Shown here: piece by piece, positions 21,880 through 35,200 of the stretch
How positions within the stretch are numbered: the stretch's first letter is position 1
Layout of the letters: each line of letters begins with the position of its first letter
From: Roridomyces roridus
Taxonomy: Eukaryota > Basidiomycota > Agaricomycetes > Agaricales > Mycenaceae
NCBI GenBank assembly: GCA_029378245.1
Contig: JARKIF010000004.1
Span: 1,612,001 to 1,676,000 of the forward strand
Direction: 5' to 3'
DNA: 64,000 bases
Program-made: the position numbers and the translations under genes
The notes under the pieces: model-generated
What the model was told of the DNA's origin: nothing
The model's database searches: none
The model's input: the letters and a program-made list of their open reading frames with translations, nothing else

Positions 21880-22144
21880 CGCCGTCACAAACACGAACAA
21901 AGTCAGCCAAAAGATGATCGATGATCTCTAAAGTTCTCTTCTTCACGTTAAGCACATAATATGTACAGGGCATGGGCATGGGCAAAAGAAAAATAGAGGG
22001 TTCGTATGCTAGAGGAGAGATCGGAGAGAGAGAGAGGGGTAACCCATAACAAAGCTGAAAGATCAGTACGAAAGCCGAAGTGTATGTAACGTAACGAACG
22101 AGAGGGTGAGGAAAAACGAAACGAAAAAACTAAAAGAATAAAGG

Positions 22145-25100
22145 TCATAACTTGAGCTCAGTGAGAACGCGTCTGGCCAGCATCTGGTATTGCCAACCGT
22201 CCCCAGCCACTCGTCGGAACTGAATACCATGCAATGGTAACCACGGTACCTAAGAAAACGTAAGATCCCAGTGGAAAGCGAGAAGCGAGGCGAGGTAAAA
22301 ACGCACCTTGACAATATTAATGTCAAACCGCACGCTCAACGTGTTGTTCCCCATGCTCTCAAACACCTCCCGGTCAACCTCCCCAGTGGGCATCGGCGTG
22401 GGACTGGGACTCAACGGACCAGGAGACGCAGCGAAATCCCGTGGTATGGGCGGCAGCATCTTGCTCTTGATCGACGCAGGTGACGCAGTCCTTGACGGTG
22501 GCGTCACATCTACATCCAGCGAACCCGCATGCTCGGCTGCTGTCGCGCCATTGGTAGGTGCAGCAGCAGCACGTTTCGGCTCGGGCGCAACAATAGGTTG
22601 CTGCGTCGACGTCGAGACGTTAAAGAACGACGAAGACCCGCTGCTGGGCGTCGCAGTAAGCGTAGTCGCAGCAGATGGCCGTGATGGCGCCTCCTTGTCG
22701 ATCGACACCTCGCGCTCCCGGCTCTTTTCCCGACGGATGCCAAAGGACAGTTTCGACACCTTTTTGACTAGACTCGGACGAGGTGTACCTGGCGCAGGCG
22801 GGTCACCCGAGCTGGACGACATTTGCTGATGATGCCCACCACCATGCCGTCTCGGAGTCGTTGGCGGCGCGTCAACAGAATTCAAGTCGATTGACGGAAG
22901 GTGAATGCATTCAAACCCGCCTTTATTCTCCCGATACTGGACCTGCATCCGATCCAGCACGCGACGAATATCCGCCTTGATTATCGGTGGCGGTTTAGAC
23001 GAGGTCGTAGCAACGCTTTAAGAAAGTCAGCAAACTTTAACGTAACAGACAAGAAAACACACCTGAACAGCCCCTTCAAAAAAACAGGCTTAAAATCCTT
23101 GTCGCTCGTATGCCGCTCATCCTCTGACCGGAAATCCTCGGCATTGTTAACCTGACCCTCTATATCCGTCGTCGCCCCCTCCTCCTCACGCACCTCACCC
23201 TCCGGGTCCTCGTCCATCTTGGAAAACAGCCGCTCCACCTTTGGTCGCATAGTCCCCGAATTGCCCGTCGACGGCCTCCGATGCCGACCAATCGTCCCGC
23301 CCTGAAGACCCAACATGGCTGCACCCGTACTACTCCGCCGCTCATGCCGAGCCGTCCTTCCTGCCGGATCGAGAACAGTCGCCGCCCGTCGATGTACAGA
23401 ACCAAAGGGCTGACTCTGGCTGTGCGCGACACCTTTAGCGGGTGCTGGGGCCGCGATGGTGGCATTCGGAAGCTGTTCAGGAGCTACAGCTGCCTTCTCA
23501 TCGCGCGGACCCTCATCCCGTGATCCACGAGGGGAAAGTGTCAACCCGCCCAGAATAGTGGCGCGTTTGGACGGTGTCCTCCGCCCATCTTCGCCATGGT
23601 GGTGACGACCAGAACCAACCAGCATGCTCCCAAATTTGCGGACCAGTGTCGCACCCCCGGAAAGTGAGATGGAGCCGTGTGGATCGTGGTCATGCCCGTG
23701 CTCCTTCTCCTTCTCCCTCTCTCGTTCCTTCTCCTTCTCCTTTCTTTCTCGCTCCCTTTCTCGCTCCCTCTCCCTCTCCCTCTCCCTCTCAGCAAACCCA
23801 CCCACCTCAGGCCCAGCCGTCCTCGGAACCTGGGGCACATCCTCCTCCTCCTCCACCCTCTCCCGCTCTCCACCAAACATCCCACCCCATCCACCCCTCA
23901 AAGTCGGCCGCTGACTCAAACTATGACTCCGCCTATGCGTGCTCGCCGGCGGTGCCCGTATTGGCGTCGCCGGCTGTTGCAACTGCGTCGCCCCAGGACT
24001 CGGCGGTGGAATCGACACCCCCAGACCTGCATCACGTGCTCGTGGCTGCGGGTGGAACGTCGTCGTCGTAGGCGAAGGGCTGGCCGGCACGACGCTCGCA
24101 GCACCGTTGACAACCTGCGTCCCGTTGACCTGCCCATTTGCAGCGGCGGCGGCCGCTGCATCAGGGTCATACGACATACCCGAATAATGGCTCGTCGCAG
24201 GAACCGGTAGACGCGGTAACGGCATATTATAATCCGCCTTCCTCGCCTTGTCCTTGTCCTTCTCCGTCTTGGTTCCATTCTCCTGTGTCGCAGAGGACTC
24301 GGCTGTCGTCTGAGCAGGCGCTTTCGGGGAAGTACCGTCGACGCTAACTTGGCTGCTCGCAAACACACCTGTACCATACACCTTCTCCCTCTCCATCTTC
24401 TCCCGCGCCAAAAAGTACATGCTGATCAGGGGGTGGAATCCCCGCGTCGGATCTCGGTCTTCCGGTGCAACCCCGACATTGAGTGCGCTTTGCGAAGTGT
24501 TGAGTGAGGGCGCACTCGGTGTTGTTGGCGGAGGGGATGGACTTGCAGGGAACAATTTACGGCGGTAAAAGTCGAATCCACTAAACCGCCGCTTCTTGTT
24601 GTCGCGTGAGGATGAAGGCGTGCCGCCTGCCGAGGAGACAGAGAGGGAAGAGGATGATGCAGGGCCGTTGATGGGAGGCTCCCAAGCGCCCGGTGTGTCT
24701 GAAAGGGGTTGCATGGAGGAGGAGGAGAGGGGCCCGCCTCGTCGGCGTTCAAAGGCGCGGACGGAACGGTTGTACGAGTCGGATTCGAGGATGGAGAGCA
24801 GTTTGGCGCTGATTTCTGCTTCGTCGGCGCCAAATTCAAAGCCGGACATGCCGCGGATGACTTGGGCGTCGATATCTTGGGGGCGGAGGGGCTCGCGGCG
24901 AACGAGGTGAGGAGAGGGAGGGGTCGAGTATCCACGGAGCATCCATGGGTGAGAAAGGACTTCAGAGAGAGGCGCACGGAGGCCAGGTGTCGTTACAAGC
25001 ATGCGGGAGAGGAGATGTTTGCATTCTGTAGATTCTGTGAGTGGCGGAAAAAGACGCATTGCAAGTAGACGCACCGGCACTCAACCAAGCAGGGTATTCC

Positions 25101-25926
25101 ACCAAGCCGCGTTTAATCTTCGCATGCAGGGCGGGCATGCTTTGGTCATCGAATGGCACCCTGCCGCAGACGAGCACATAAAGCACGACGCCAAACGACC
25201 AGACATCCACCTCTGGGCCGGTGTAGACCTTGGCATTGAGAAGTTCCGGCGCGGCAAAGTACAAACTGCCACAAAACGTGGCAAGATGCGCGACGGGGTC
25301 GTAGAGGTTGGAGAGACCAAAGTCGATGATCTTGATGTTCCCCGTCTGCGAGATGAGGATATTCTCGATTTTGAGGTCGCGGTGGACAACGTTGTTCTGG
25401 TGGCAGTAGTCGAGGGCGGAGGCGATTTGGCGGGCGAACTTGCGAGCGACGCGTTCGCGCAGTCTGCCGTGGGAGATGATATAGTCGAGCATCTGGCCGC
25501 CGTTGACGTATTCAAAGACCATGTAGTAGTGGTGCTGGTGGACTATCATCTCCCGCATGCCACAGATGTATGGGTGGTGCAGCAGCATCGACAGCGCTGC
25601 CTCTCGCAGGGTCCGAGTCTCCTTGCTGGCGTCCTTTGGCGTCGTGCTCGTTGTCCGAGGCAGAATTTTGACCGCGAGCTGGAGGGAGTGGTCAGAAGAG
25701 TTGGTTGGGGCAGTATGTAGGCCACCTTCTCGCCGGTTATGTTGTGCGTCGCGAGCTTGACCTTGCCCATGGAGCCGGCGCCCAAAGTCTTGCTGAGGGT
25801 GTAGTCGCCCAAAATGCGGTTGGTACGCTTCGGGGCGGTGGAGGTGGGTCGTGCACGGGCGTCAGCCTCGGCATCCGTGGCCTTGGCTTGGGGCGGCATC
25901 GACGCTGGCCTCGGTCTCGAGCTCAT
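22145..25926 (-). CDS. Kin1/MARK-type Ser/Thr protein kinase (copy 1)
   Basis: Five exons (25726-25926, 25075-25678, 23063-25025, 22307-23015, 22145-22249) sum to 3582 nt, 1193 residues. Kinase domain from about residue 40: Gly loop GAGSMGKV (49-56), AVKIL lysine, catalytic [15 protein letters not shown]-loop [14 protein letters not shown]. Long disordered Ser/Pro/Arg/Glu-rich middle. The C-terminal KA1 domain ends FDINIVKV...[10 protein letters not shown]...[14 protein letters not shown]. This order is that of fungal Kin1/Kin2 (polarity, exocytosis, septation at the cortex); KA1 usually binds acidic phospholipid. ATG 25926 chosen because its paralog starts at the same distance from the kinase core; ATG 26034 is an in-frame alternative. 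Divergent from its paralog across 691 bp. Confidence 0.9.
23701..23790 (-). repeat. Polypyrimidine/polypurine tract encoding an Arg-Glu run
   Basis: About 90 bp almost purely pyrimidine on the plus strand (repeats of tccctctc and ccttct), coding on the minus strand for alternating Arg-Glu/Lys-Glu in the disordered region of the Kin1-like kinase. Absent from the paralog at 26.6 kb. Confidence 0.9.
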
Positions 25927-26617
25927 CGTGAGCGCCGAGAAGTGATCAGTTGTGACCTTGCTTGGCTCTCGATCAAAATACTTTCGTCTTGCTGCGAGCA
26001 GCTTGTGAAGGACAATACTGGGCGTCCACGACATACGGGCGTAATTCTAGAGATACAATATCGTCTGTGTACTGTACTAACTGCGCAGGCAAAAATACCT
26101 CGAACGGCAGCCCCACGGCTCGTCGCGAATAGCAACTACATTCGGTGGAGGATTGTCAGCTTTAGAGATCCTCGGGGGTTGACGTGGAAACTGGCTTGCT
26201 TGAAGCAGTAATATTGCCCGGTCAAAGGGGCACAAGCCGAGAGGTTATCCAGAAGCAAAATAAGAGTGATAGACGCTCTAGCGTGCGGTGCAAAGAGCCA
26301 GTAGATTCGAGAGGCCAAGAGGAAGAGTAAGAGAAGGCGGCCATCAGTCACTATTCGCTCCTAGTCGTGTTGCGTCTTGTCCCCTCTCCTCTACAGCAAG
26401 TTCGATCGACGCGTCGCGTCTCAGGAGCAACTCTCTGCAACCCACCAGAGTGACCCGAAGATGGTGGCCAAGTGATAGAGGATTGTTTGCCGGTAAGATG
26501 ATGGACACAGCCAGGGTACCCCACGGCATGTCTTTGCCATCCACTCCGTTGTCGGGAACAGGACCCAATTCAGTCTAATATTCCCGGAATACCCAAATAC
26601 CCTCCTCCTCGCCGCCC
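25927..26617. promoter_or_regulatory. Shared intergenic promoter region of the two Kin1-like genes
   Basis: 691 bp between the two divergent kinase start codons. No coding domain is visible. The divergent arrangement makes this a candidate bidirectional promoter; no specific factor site is asserted. Confidence 0.5.
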
Positions 26618-29600
26618 ATGGCGCCCCACGCCTACGACGTCGCAGAAATCCCGCCACCTCGCCATGCCCAGTCAAAGCCCAAGCGCGTCAATCGGATCCT
26701 GGGCGACTACACCCTCAGCAAGACCCTCGGTGCAGGCTCCATGGGTAAAGTAAAGCTCGCGACACACAATGGGACGGGTGAAAAGGTGCTTGCTTTACTC
26801 TCTTGCTTTCCCGCCTCCCGACGCCGCTAATCACCGCCCGCACGCCACCTAGTTTGCCGTAAAAATACTGCCCCGAGCGCGCCCAACGACTCCAGGCACC
26901 AAGGAGGCGACAAAGGAAGCCGGCAAGGAAATTCGCACCCTCCGTGAAGCAGGCCTCTCCCTCCTCCTCCACCATCCATACATCTGCGGCATGCGCGAGA
27001 TGATAGTCCACCCAAATCACTATTACATGGTCTTTGACTATGTCAACGGCGGCCAGCTCCTCGACTTTATCATCGCACACGGCAGACTTCGCGAACGCAT
27101 CGCCAGAAAGTTTGCGCGGCAGATTGCCTCCGCATTGGACTACTGCCACCGCAACAACGTCGTCCACCGGGACCTCAAAATCGAGAACATCCTCATCTCA
27201 CAGACGGGGAATATCAAAATAATCGACTTTGGGCTATCGAATCTGTACAACCCCGCCTCGCTACTCACGACATTCTGCGGCAGCCTCTACTTTGCTGCAC
27301 CCGAGCTGCTCAACGCCAAACTCTATACCGGACCCGAAGTCGACATCTGGTCCTTCGGAGTCGTTTTGTATACCCTCTTATGCGGAAAAGTTCCTTTTGA
27401 GGACGAAAGTATGCCTGTCCTTCACGCCAAAATCAAGCGCGGGTTGGTCGAATACCCGGTCTGGCTCAGCGCTGGTGCGTCCCTCGTCCATATAATCTTC
27501 TCATCTTACATTTGCTCGTAGAATGCAAACACCTCCTCACCCGAATGCTGGTTACCAGCCCTTCCCGCCGCGCCCCACTCTCCGAAATCCTGAGCCACCC
27601 ATGGATGACGCGCGGCTTCTCCAGACCTCCAATGAACCACCTCCCTACACGCGTTCCCTTACGCACACAAGATCTAGACCCCGCCGTGGTCGAGCGGATG
27701 GCCGGATTTGACTTTGGCAGCGACGTGGAAGAGGTGATGGAGAGACTGCGAGATATCCTGGAATCCGACGACTATGCCGCTGCTGTTCTCGCCTACGAGC
27801 ACCGCGCCAATGGGCATGCCGACGAAGAACCTGCACCTCCACCCCCATCCCCATCCCCAATCGACACGGCCAAACGACGCCGATTCAGCGGGATTGATCT
27901 CTACCGCCGGATCTTCTCTGCAACGCCCACGCCACAATCTCCAACAGCCTCTGCGCCGCCCCCGGCACCCTCCCCACGTGACCCAACAGGCGGGTTTCAT
28001 CCCTTGTTGAGCATGTATTTTCTCGCGAGGGAGAAGTTGGAACGGGAGAAGGTGTTTGGTGGCGCGGATGTGTTTGCGAGCAGTCAGGTTAGTTTGGCGG
28101 TGGTTCCGGATTCGCCGGCACCCAAAGAGGAGGCACGGCCGTTTGAGGAGATGGAGGCGCAGGCGAGGAGGGGTGTGGAGCCCGAGCCCGGATCGGAGGT
28201 CGAGGTCGCGGAAGCTGCGGTCGAGATTCCTGCCATTGTCTCGGCATCGGCGCCAGAACCGAGCCATGTGCCTGGGCGCGAGCCTGCTGCGAATGGCCAT
28301 CATGTTGATTTGCAGCAGCCTCGGGAGAAGCTGGTCATTGATACAGCCACGCCAGCGAATATGGTCTCGGAGGTTACTGTGCATTCGCCTGTGGCGCAGG
28401 CGGAGGCTGTGGAACCAGAACCAGAACCAGAACCTGCGGTCATACCTCCTCCTCCTTCAACACAACCAGACCCGGTCGTGGACGAGCAAGGGCGTTTACT
28501 CGTGGAGAAGGAGAACAAGCCTGACGCTGCCGAATCTGAATCTGCCACCAAACCTCAGGGCGACTCTCCATCAAAGCAGCCGCGGGCTCGGAGGAGGGAC
28601 ACGCAGAGCGGTGGGACGACTTTGTTGCGCAAGTTTGGCAGCATGTTGTTGGGCAAGCACGACGGAGAGGTGACTGGGACTGTGAAGAAGAGGGATGTGT
28701 CGAAGAGGATGAGTGTGGTTTATACGCCTCCGGCGACGGCGACGGCGCCGGCTCCGGTATCGGCTCCGGTGCCGGTGGAGAAGGCCGAGGAGAAGGAGAA
28801 GGAGCCGGTTGTGGAGGTTGCTGCTGTTACTCTGGAGAAGGAGGCTGCTCCAGAGCCAGCACCAGAGTCTTCTGTCGCCCCCGAACCGAGCTCGCCCTCG
28901 ATAGCCAAGAAGGGCAGCCAGCGGTTTGGTAGTGTACGACGGCGAGCTGCGACTATCCTTGATTCCAGCACTCGTACCACAGGCCATGAACGGCGGCCTA
29001 GTACCAGTGGTGCCGGCGGGACAATCGGCCGGAATCGACGGACGTCAATGGTGGGATATGATTCTGCTACCATGCGCAAGGCGGACCGGATGCCTGAGCC
29101 TGTACCTGAAAGCGAGCGGACCGAGGAGTTGTCTGAAGGAGCGTTGGATGGGCATGGTGATAGCGAGAATGAGCGGTATCCGGAACAGAAGCCAGTCTTC
29201 CTCAAGGGTCTGTTCAGTGTCTCGACCACTTCGACAAAGCCCCCTCCGATCATCAAGGCGGATATTCGACGGGTGCTGGATCGCATGCAGGTCCGGTATT
29301 GGCAGAATAAATCCGGATTCGAGTGTGTCCATGTACCGTCCATTGACGCTTCCGCACTCGAAGCGTCTTCACCACCGCCACCTCAATCACCGTCACCTCC
29401 GGGCTCTCATGCGTTCCCCTCGTCTGGCGAGACGACGGTAGAGCCACCTCCCACTCCTACCATCACCAAACGCGTTTCCCGGCTTTCGTTCAGTGTCAGG
29501 CGTATGAAGAGTTCGGATCAGTACGACTTTACTACTGTCAAGGCGCGGAGGGCGTCCCGGCCACTCAGTATGATGGTACCCAACGGGGCGCAACAGCCTC

Positions 29601-29985
29601 TTGTGGTTCCGGTTCCTGATGCGGCGTCGGTGCAAACCATTGCCAAGCCTGCGTCTGTCATTTCGGGCAGCTCGAAACTACTTTCGTCTATGGCGTCGGA
29701 TTTGCAGCACGCCCCGCCGACGAGCCCTCTTGATGACCCACATGCATCTGGGGAGCTCGACCGCCAGGCTTTTGAAAGCATGTCGCATAATGCGTTGAGT
29801 GTCCGGTTTGAGATTAATATTGTAAAAGTACGTGTGCCTTTTGATCTAATGGATTGGGGGCTAATTATTGAGTCTGGTAGGTACCTTTACTGCCCTTGCA
29901 CGGCATTCAATTCCGACGCTCTGGCGGCGACGGCTGGCAGTACCAGATGCTCGCGCGTCGAGTGCTTACCGAGCTCAAGTTATGA
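26618..29985 (+). CDS. Kin1/MARK-type Ser/Thr protein kinase (copy 2)
   Basis: Four exons (26618-26785, 26853-27474, 27522-29827, 29881-29985) sum to 3201 nt, 1066 residues. Same architecture as the divergent copy: Gly loop [32 protein letters not shown], a long low-complexity middle (Pro/Glu/Ala-rich, with a PEPEPEPE run near 28415) and a C-terminal KA1 ending in the same RRVLTELKL. The last exon is 105 nt in both genes. It lacks the intron found in copy 1 before the [10 protein letters not shown] segment. Catalytic residues are intact. The open frame that runs on past 29828 into the last intron and beyond is not coding. Function inferred: cell polarity/secretion kinase. Confidence 0.9.
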
Positions 29986-30623
29986 CTGCTACTTAACTAC
30001 TTATTCTTATTTTCGACCACGCTTTTCGAATCCCTCACGCATCATCTCTCTCAATCTCTCTCGCATGTTCGTCCTCATCACTGCATCCATCTACTTTGTT
30101 TTCCGGGATTTTTTACATCCTATTTATATAGTAGCCAATAGCTCTTTTCGTATGTCCATGCATGTCCCTTTTACTCGAGAGTTCGAGAGAGAGTATGCAC
30201 GGCTTTGCGAGAGGCCAGGAAGCGCCGCATCATTCTCCATAGCCGCCATCAGAAAATCTTGCCTCAGTTACATCAGCGCCTCGGAGGATGCGCCTCGTCT
30301 TCTTCCAACTCCGCCGAACACAATTGAAGGCACTCCTCCCGTGGCACCGGCAGATGAGTCTTAGTCGACAAGCAAAGGCGCGAGACCGCGAAGCAGTGCT
30401 CTCCCATTACGAGCCGGGTCAGAGCCTTACCCTGGGCTGGCCTCTGCAGATCTGCAAAGTACCTTGGTCCCGGCGACGGTTCTAATCCTGGACTGGCGGA
30501 AGAACATCAAAACAAAGCCCTTCATGGGTTTCTCGGCGCTGTTCTTGACAACGATCTCAACGCTGGCGTTACAATTCAATTGCTCTCCTGTCTCGGAGTC
30601 CTGAGGCCTGATGAATTACCTTC
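29986..30623. other. Intergenic region after the second Kin1-like gene
   Basis: No conserved domain or exon chain. The long open frame crossing it results from read-through of the last kinase intron in the wrong frame. Probably 3' UTR plus the promoter of the next gene. Confidence 0.6.
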
Positions 30624-32190
30624 ATGATCTTTCGCGCTCTCAACGTTGCGGGCATACTCGTTCCAGTGGCCCTAGTCCTCCTATGGCCTCCACTATCCAC
30701 CTATGAATTCAGCCCCAGGCGGGTCATACATTCGTCGGACACAACAGTCCTCTTGGCCTCTTTTTGGATCTGCCCAGCATCCATCCACGCTTTTCTATCT
30801 CGCCTAGTTCAAGCGGCCATCATCTCCCGAGCCCAAAATCTCGTCGTCGCATATGCCTACGCCCTATGGCTCGCCATCGCTAGCGTACGCACGCTAACGG
30901 GCTACCTGCTGACGCGGTCAGTGGGCTGGGCGTTCCCCGCCCTTTTCTCCCACTCTGCGTTGTACGAGAGTGCTTCAGGCTTTGGGCCTTCGTTATTGGC
31001 GTTGCTGGTACTCAATGGGGTGCCGGAACTCCCCAGTCGTCTCGAACCCCTGTTCGTAGGCGCCATTTGCGCTGCGTTGACCTGGCTGGAAGACGCCCCG
31101 TGGACGTACGCCATTGCTACATTGGTAGTCGTTCCCATATCCCTCGTTCAACCCTTCTTCCTCCATCCGACAACAACCACTCAATTCCTCCTCCCCATAT
31201 CGGAAAAGACACAAAGCCGGACGACAACACGCGCTCGCCATGTGGCGATACGTGTCCTGGCTTGTCTTGTAGTCGTTGTAGCTCCCCAATGGCTACCAAC
31301 TCCCAGCGCACCTGCTCCCACATTCCCGACATTCCCCAATCCACTCCTTGACATTGTCGTCCTATCATACCCACGTCCACACGACGACCCCACTTCATCC
31401 CTCCTCAACACCACCCTCGCCTCCCTCATCCCACTCGCTGCAGTGCCAGGGATAGCTATATCCGTATTCACTCACGCCAACATCAACTCCCACCCGTCCT
31501 TCCTCGCAGCGCAATCGCACTTTGCACCCAAGGTCGAATTTTACGCCGATACAGACGTGCATGTGGATGCGGCCGCCGGGCAGTATCTGCACGCTGGCGA
31601 GGCGTTGAGGTGGGCAGCGGACACCCGGAAGGCCGAGTGGGTTATGCTTCTAGAGGATGATTTTCCGCTTTGTGGGGAAAAGGCAAGGAGGGATCTTGCG
31701 CTTGTGATGCAGGAACTTGAGCGCGGGCGACATGGGGGTCAAGAGTTTTTGGAGAGAAGGGGCGCGTTTATTGGGACTGGTGGAAGGTGGGTTTTGCATT
31801 CAAATATATATAACCAACTAATTCTTCTACAGTGGTCTCATATTCCACCGCACCCTCCTCCCTATCGTGTCCACCACCCTGCATTTACATGCATCCACCG
31901 CCTCTGCGCTACCCGTCGACGTAGTTCGACGCCCCGCAGATCTCGTCATGCAGGACTGCTTGTTGGGCACGGACCCGCTCTGCCCACGCCGCGCCGAGGT
32001 GATGAAGATGCACCACGCAGGGCGTGTAGCTCCTGGCGGCAACATGGTCATCACTTCTCGCATGATCATAGACCACATCGGCGCAGTCAGCTCGACGGCG
32101 GCGAATCGTCGTTATGGGCAGGATCAGTGGAGGTGCGGGTGGAGGCATCCGTTTCATGGTATGGACGAGGTGGATGTCGTAGTTGTGTAA
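30624..32190 (+). CDS. Multi-pass membrane glycosyltransferase-like protein
   Basis: Two exons (30624-31786, 31833-32190) give 506 residues. The N-terminus has a hydrophobic anchor (about 6-25) and four further hydrophobic stretches up to about residue 235. A luminal-type domain follows: LLDIVVLSYPRP, then VMLLEDDFPLC, where the EDD resembles the metal-binding acidic motif of GT-A glycosyltransferases. The C-terminus is compact and ends DEVDVVVV. The layout, with membrane segments plus an EDD motif, is reminiscent of the TMEM246/PGAP4 group that adds a side-chain sugar to GPI anchors in the Golgi. That name is an inference from architecture; the only firm statement is a membrane GT-A-like protein. 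The 3' end is 37 bp from the converging fusion gene. Confidence 0.6.
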
Positions 32191-32227
32191 GTTAAGTCTT
32201 TAAATAATGTATAGTAAGGGATTCCGG

Positions 32228-35200
32228 CTACTCCTCCTCAAACCACTCCAGGTTTTCCAGACAAACCGGATACACATCCACTCGACTTTTTTTTCCCATC
32301 CAAAAATCCAGATGCCCATATCCTTCCGCGACAACACGTCTGTACAACCCATTGGCATCCCCAAACCGCTCCCGCATGAAATCGTAGCACAAGCTCGTGC
32401 TCACAGGGCTGAACACCACGTTATCTCCTCCGCTCACAAACGTCATCTTGACACCACCCAGCCGCTTGACGTTTTCGTCAGTAAGAAGATCCCGCTCGGC
32501 ATCATCCAGGTCTTGCCCGACATGCCCTGTACGCATCAGATGCGTGAGCATCCCCATATGAATTCCACCGAAAAAGTTGCCCAGATGCGCGTGGGTAGCA
32601 TGCGTCAGATTGTCGTGGTTCCACAAACGCCCAAATATGAGCGAGCAGCGGTGACATACGGTCGATGTGCAGTGTTCGGCGCGGGAGCCGACTGGGTAGA
32701 ACCGAAGGACTTGGTCGATGAGGAATTGAAATAGGGAGGGCCCCGTCGGGGTGCTGATGATGGGATACCAAGGACCAGCGAAGAACTTGTATACATTCGG
32801 CAGAATCGAAGTATTCGCCTTGATCCCATTGAACTTGCCAAACCGCTGCTTGAAGAAAATCTGGCTCGCAAGCAATCCCTGAATCCAATCCACAGGAATA
32901 TTCCCATCCAGCAACGCCATCGAAGTCGACATGGAGCCGACGCAATGGCAGATGACCAAAACCTTCTTGCCCGATTCCTCCTCGCGCACATACTTGAACG
33001 CTGCCTCCACATCCAATCTCGCATCAAACGCAGTATCTCCCTTCATCGCCGTTCGTGTCCGTCCATAACGCAGTGTAGGAATGTACACCGTATACCCCTG
33101 CCCGGTGAAATACTCCACCGCATTCTCCGGAATCGTAGGCAAAGAAAAGATGCTATCGTCCACCGAGGCTCCCGGGATCATAAGCAGGGGATATTTCCTC
33201 TGCTTCGCGCCTTTAAGCGGATCCCAGACCTTGATTTGGATCTGCACGCCATCTCGCGCAGTAAGAATGCTCGTTCTGGCCGGAGGTGTCTTGGTTAGAT
33301 ACCCGCTGTGGCTCAGATCCGGGTACTCCAACCGCGACAAAGGAGCCAAGAAAAAGCTGGCCACGGCCCTCGCAAAGAACGAGGTAAACTGGAACAAGGG
33401 TCTGACACTCAAGACCTTGTCCGAAGCGCGTAAAGTTAACAACTCTTCCGCAAAGTTCCTCCACGAAAGGCGCAGTCGTCCCCGCCCAACTACCGTCTTG
33501 CCATCGGCGCGGAGTATCGTAGTATAAAGCGCCGTTGTAGCCCGCCAAACGGCAACAGGGGAAAATGCCAGACTCGAGTCCAACTGCTTGTACGCCTTGA
33601 GGAGGTACGTTTCTCCACTCGTACTGAGCAGCGTGAGATCGTATATGAGTCTGGCGCCATCCGAAACGTCCTCGTCGATGGTGAAGAATTGGACTCTTCC
33701 ACCTCGTAAAACTAGCATTGGGTCCGGCGACAAGGCCCCGCATGAAACCGTGCCCGTCACTGAACAGAGGTGGTCTGGGCCTTTTATCACTATTGAAACT
33801 TCATTCAGTGTCGAATCCATTCGAGAGGAAAATACTCACAATCATCTGTACTGGCCGCCGTCACACCAACGTAGACTTCCATGGCGCTCGCAGCTCCCTT
33901 GCCCGCGCTCGCCGCCAGTACATAATCGCTGATATCATCCCCGATGTGTATGTGCCCTCCCATAATCTCTGTAAAGTAAAATGCTCCCTCTGGGACCACC
34001 GAGCTTGCATAGGTCAAGCTCGAGGAGAACTTGGGCCGCCCGAAGAGATCCAACCGCCCATTCTTTGATTCGTCAAAAGTCATGCCCCGCTGTTTCGCAA
34101 TTTGGTCAACAGACCGCTCCGCAAGCGCAGTGATGGTAGCGAACGGGTTGACACCTAAACCAAATCAGCACAAAATTCGCAAAGGAACACAAAACAAGGC
34201 TCACCGAGGGCAGTCGGTACAACAGAACCGTCAACACAGATAATCCCCTCATGCACTTCCTCTCCATCTCCCACAAAAACTTGACCCATATGATTCGTCC
34301 CGCCATTCCGCCCGGTCCCGTCCGAGCTCAAAATGGCTCCACCGAGCGGATGGACGGTAATCTCCTCTTGCTGGTTAAAAGCTACAAACCGGTCAAATAC
34401 AGTTTTTGAGGGAATCAAATATTACTCGCCAGCAAAAAACGGCGATCCGACCATTGTTCCCCCGACTGCCCCCGTCGCGTTGGTGAGAACTTGATTCAAT
34501 TTACTGACATGCTCCGTCCGTCCAACCCCGAGAAACTGGAGGTATGACTTGTCCCCCTGCATTGTAATGAGCCCCTCGTTGCTGTCGTGCGACATGATGA
34601 GGTACGTCTGCGTGCGTTGGATACTGCCACTCTTTGCGTATGCCCCGCCGAATCGCGATTGCAATGCAGATATAATGTGTCGAGGACTGTATTTGCGCGC
34701 AGCTGGAAGTGCCTCGAGCATTGTTTGGAAGAGAGGCGCGATAGCTTGCGGTACGGCGCCTTCCTCGATCACATATCCATCGAGGACATTGGGAGACGTC
34801 TCTGGACCCCGATTGTCGATGACGCCAGTGATTGTGGGACCGCAGGGGTTTGAGGGTGAAGGGTGTTCACTCCCAATACCGTTTACAATGTCGTCTGTAT
34901 TGTAGCCTGGCAAAGCAGAAAATTGGTCAGAGAGCGGTCAACTTGTAATAATGATAGCGTACCGAAAGCGAGAATATCACCGTTCCCGGAGACCTTCTGA
35001 CCCACGAGGCGTGACATCTGTAGACCGTGCGCCTTGGAACGGAGCAGGATCTCCGTTGTTGCCAACGCGCCAGCACCAAGAAAACACAGCTCTTTCTACA
35101 TCCGGGTCAGAAATTGCGGCAAAGGAAAATATATCGCGACTTACTGCCCGCACCCACATGAGCGTGCTATAGAAATCGTCCTTGAACGCGTCCCTGCCAT

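Noticed and set aside
29828..30364. Open frame running on from the second Kin1-like kinase past the KA1 region
   Set aside because: It enters by reading through a 53-nt intron; splicing restores the exact 105-nt last exon shared with the paralog, ending at 29985.
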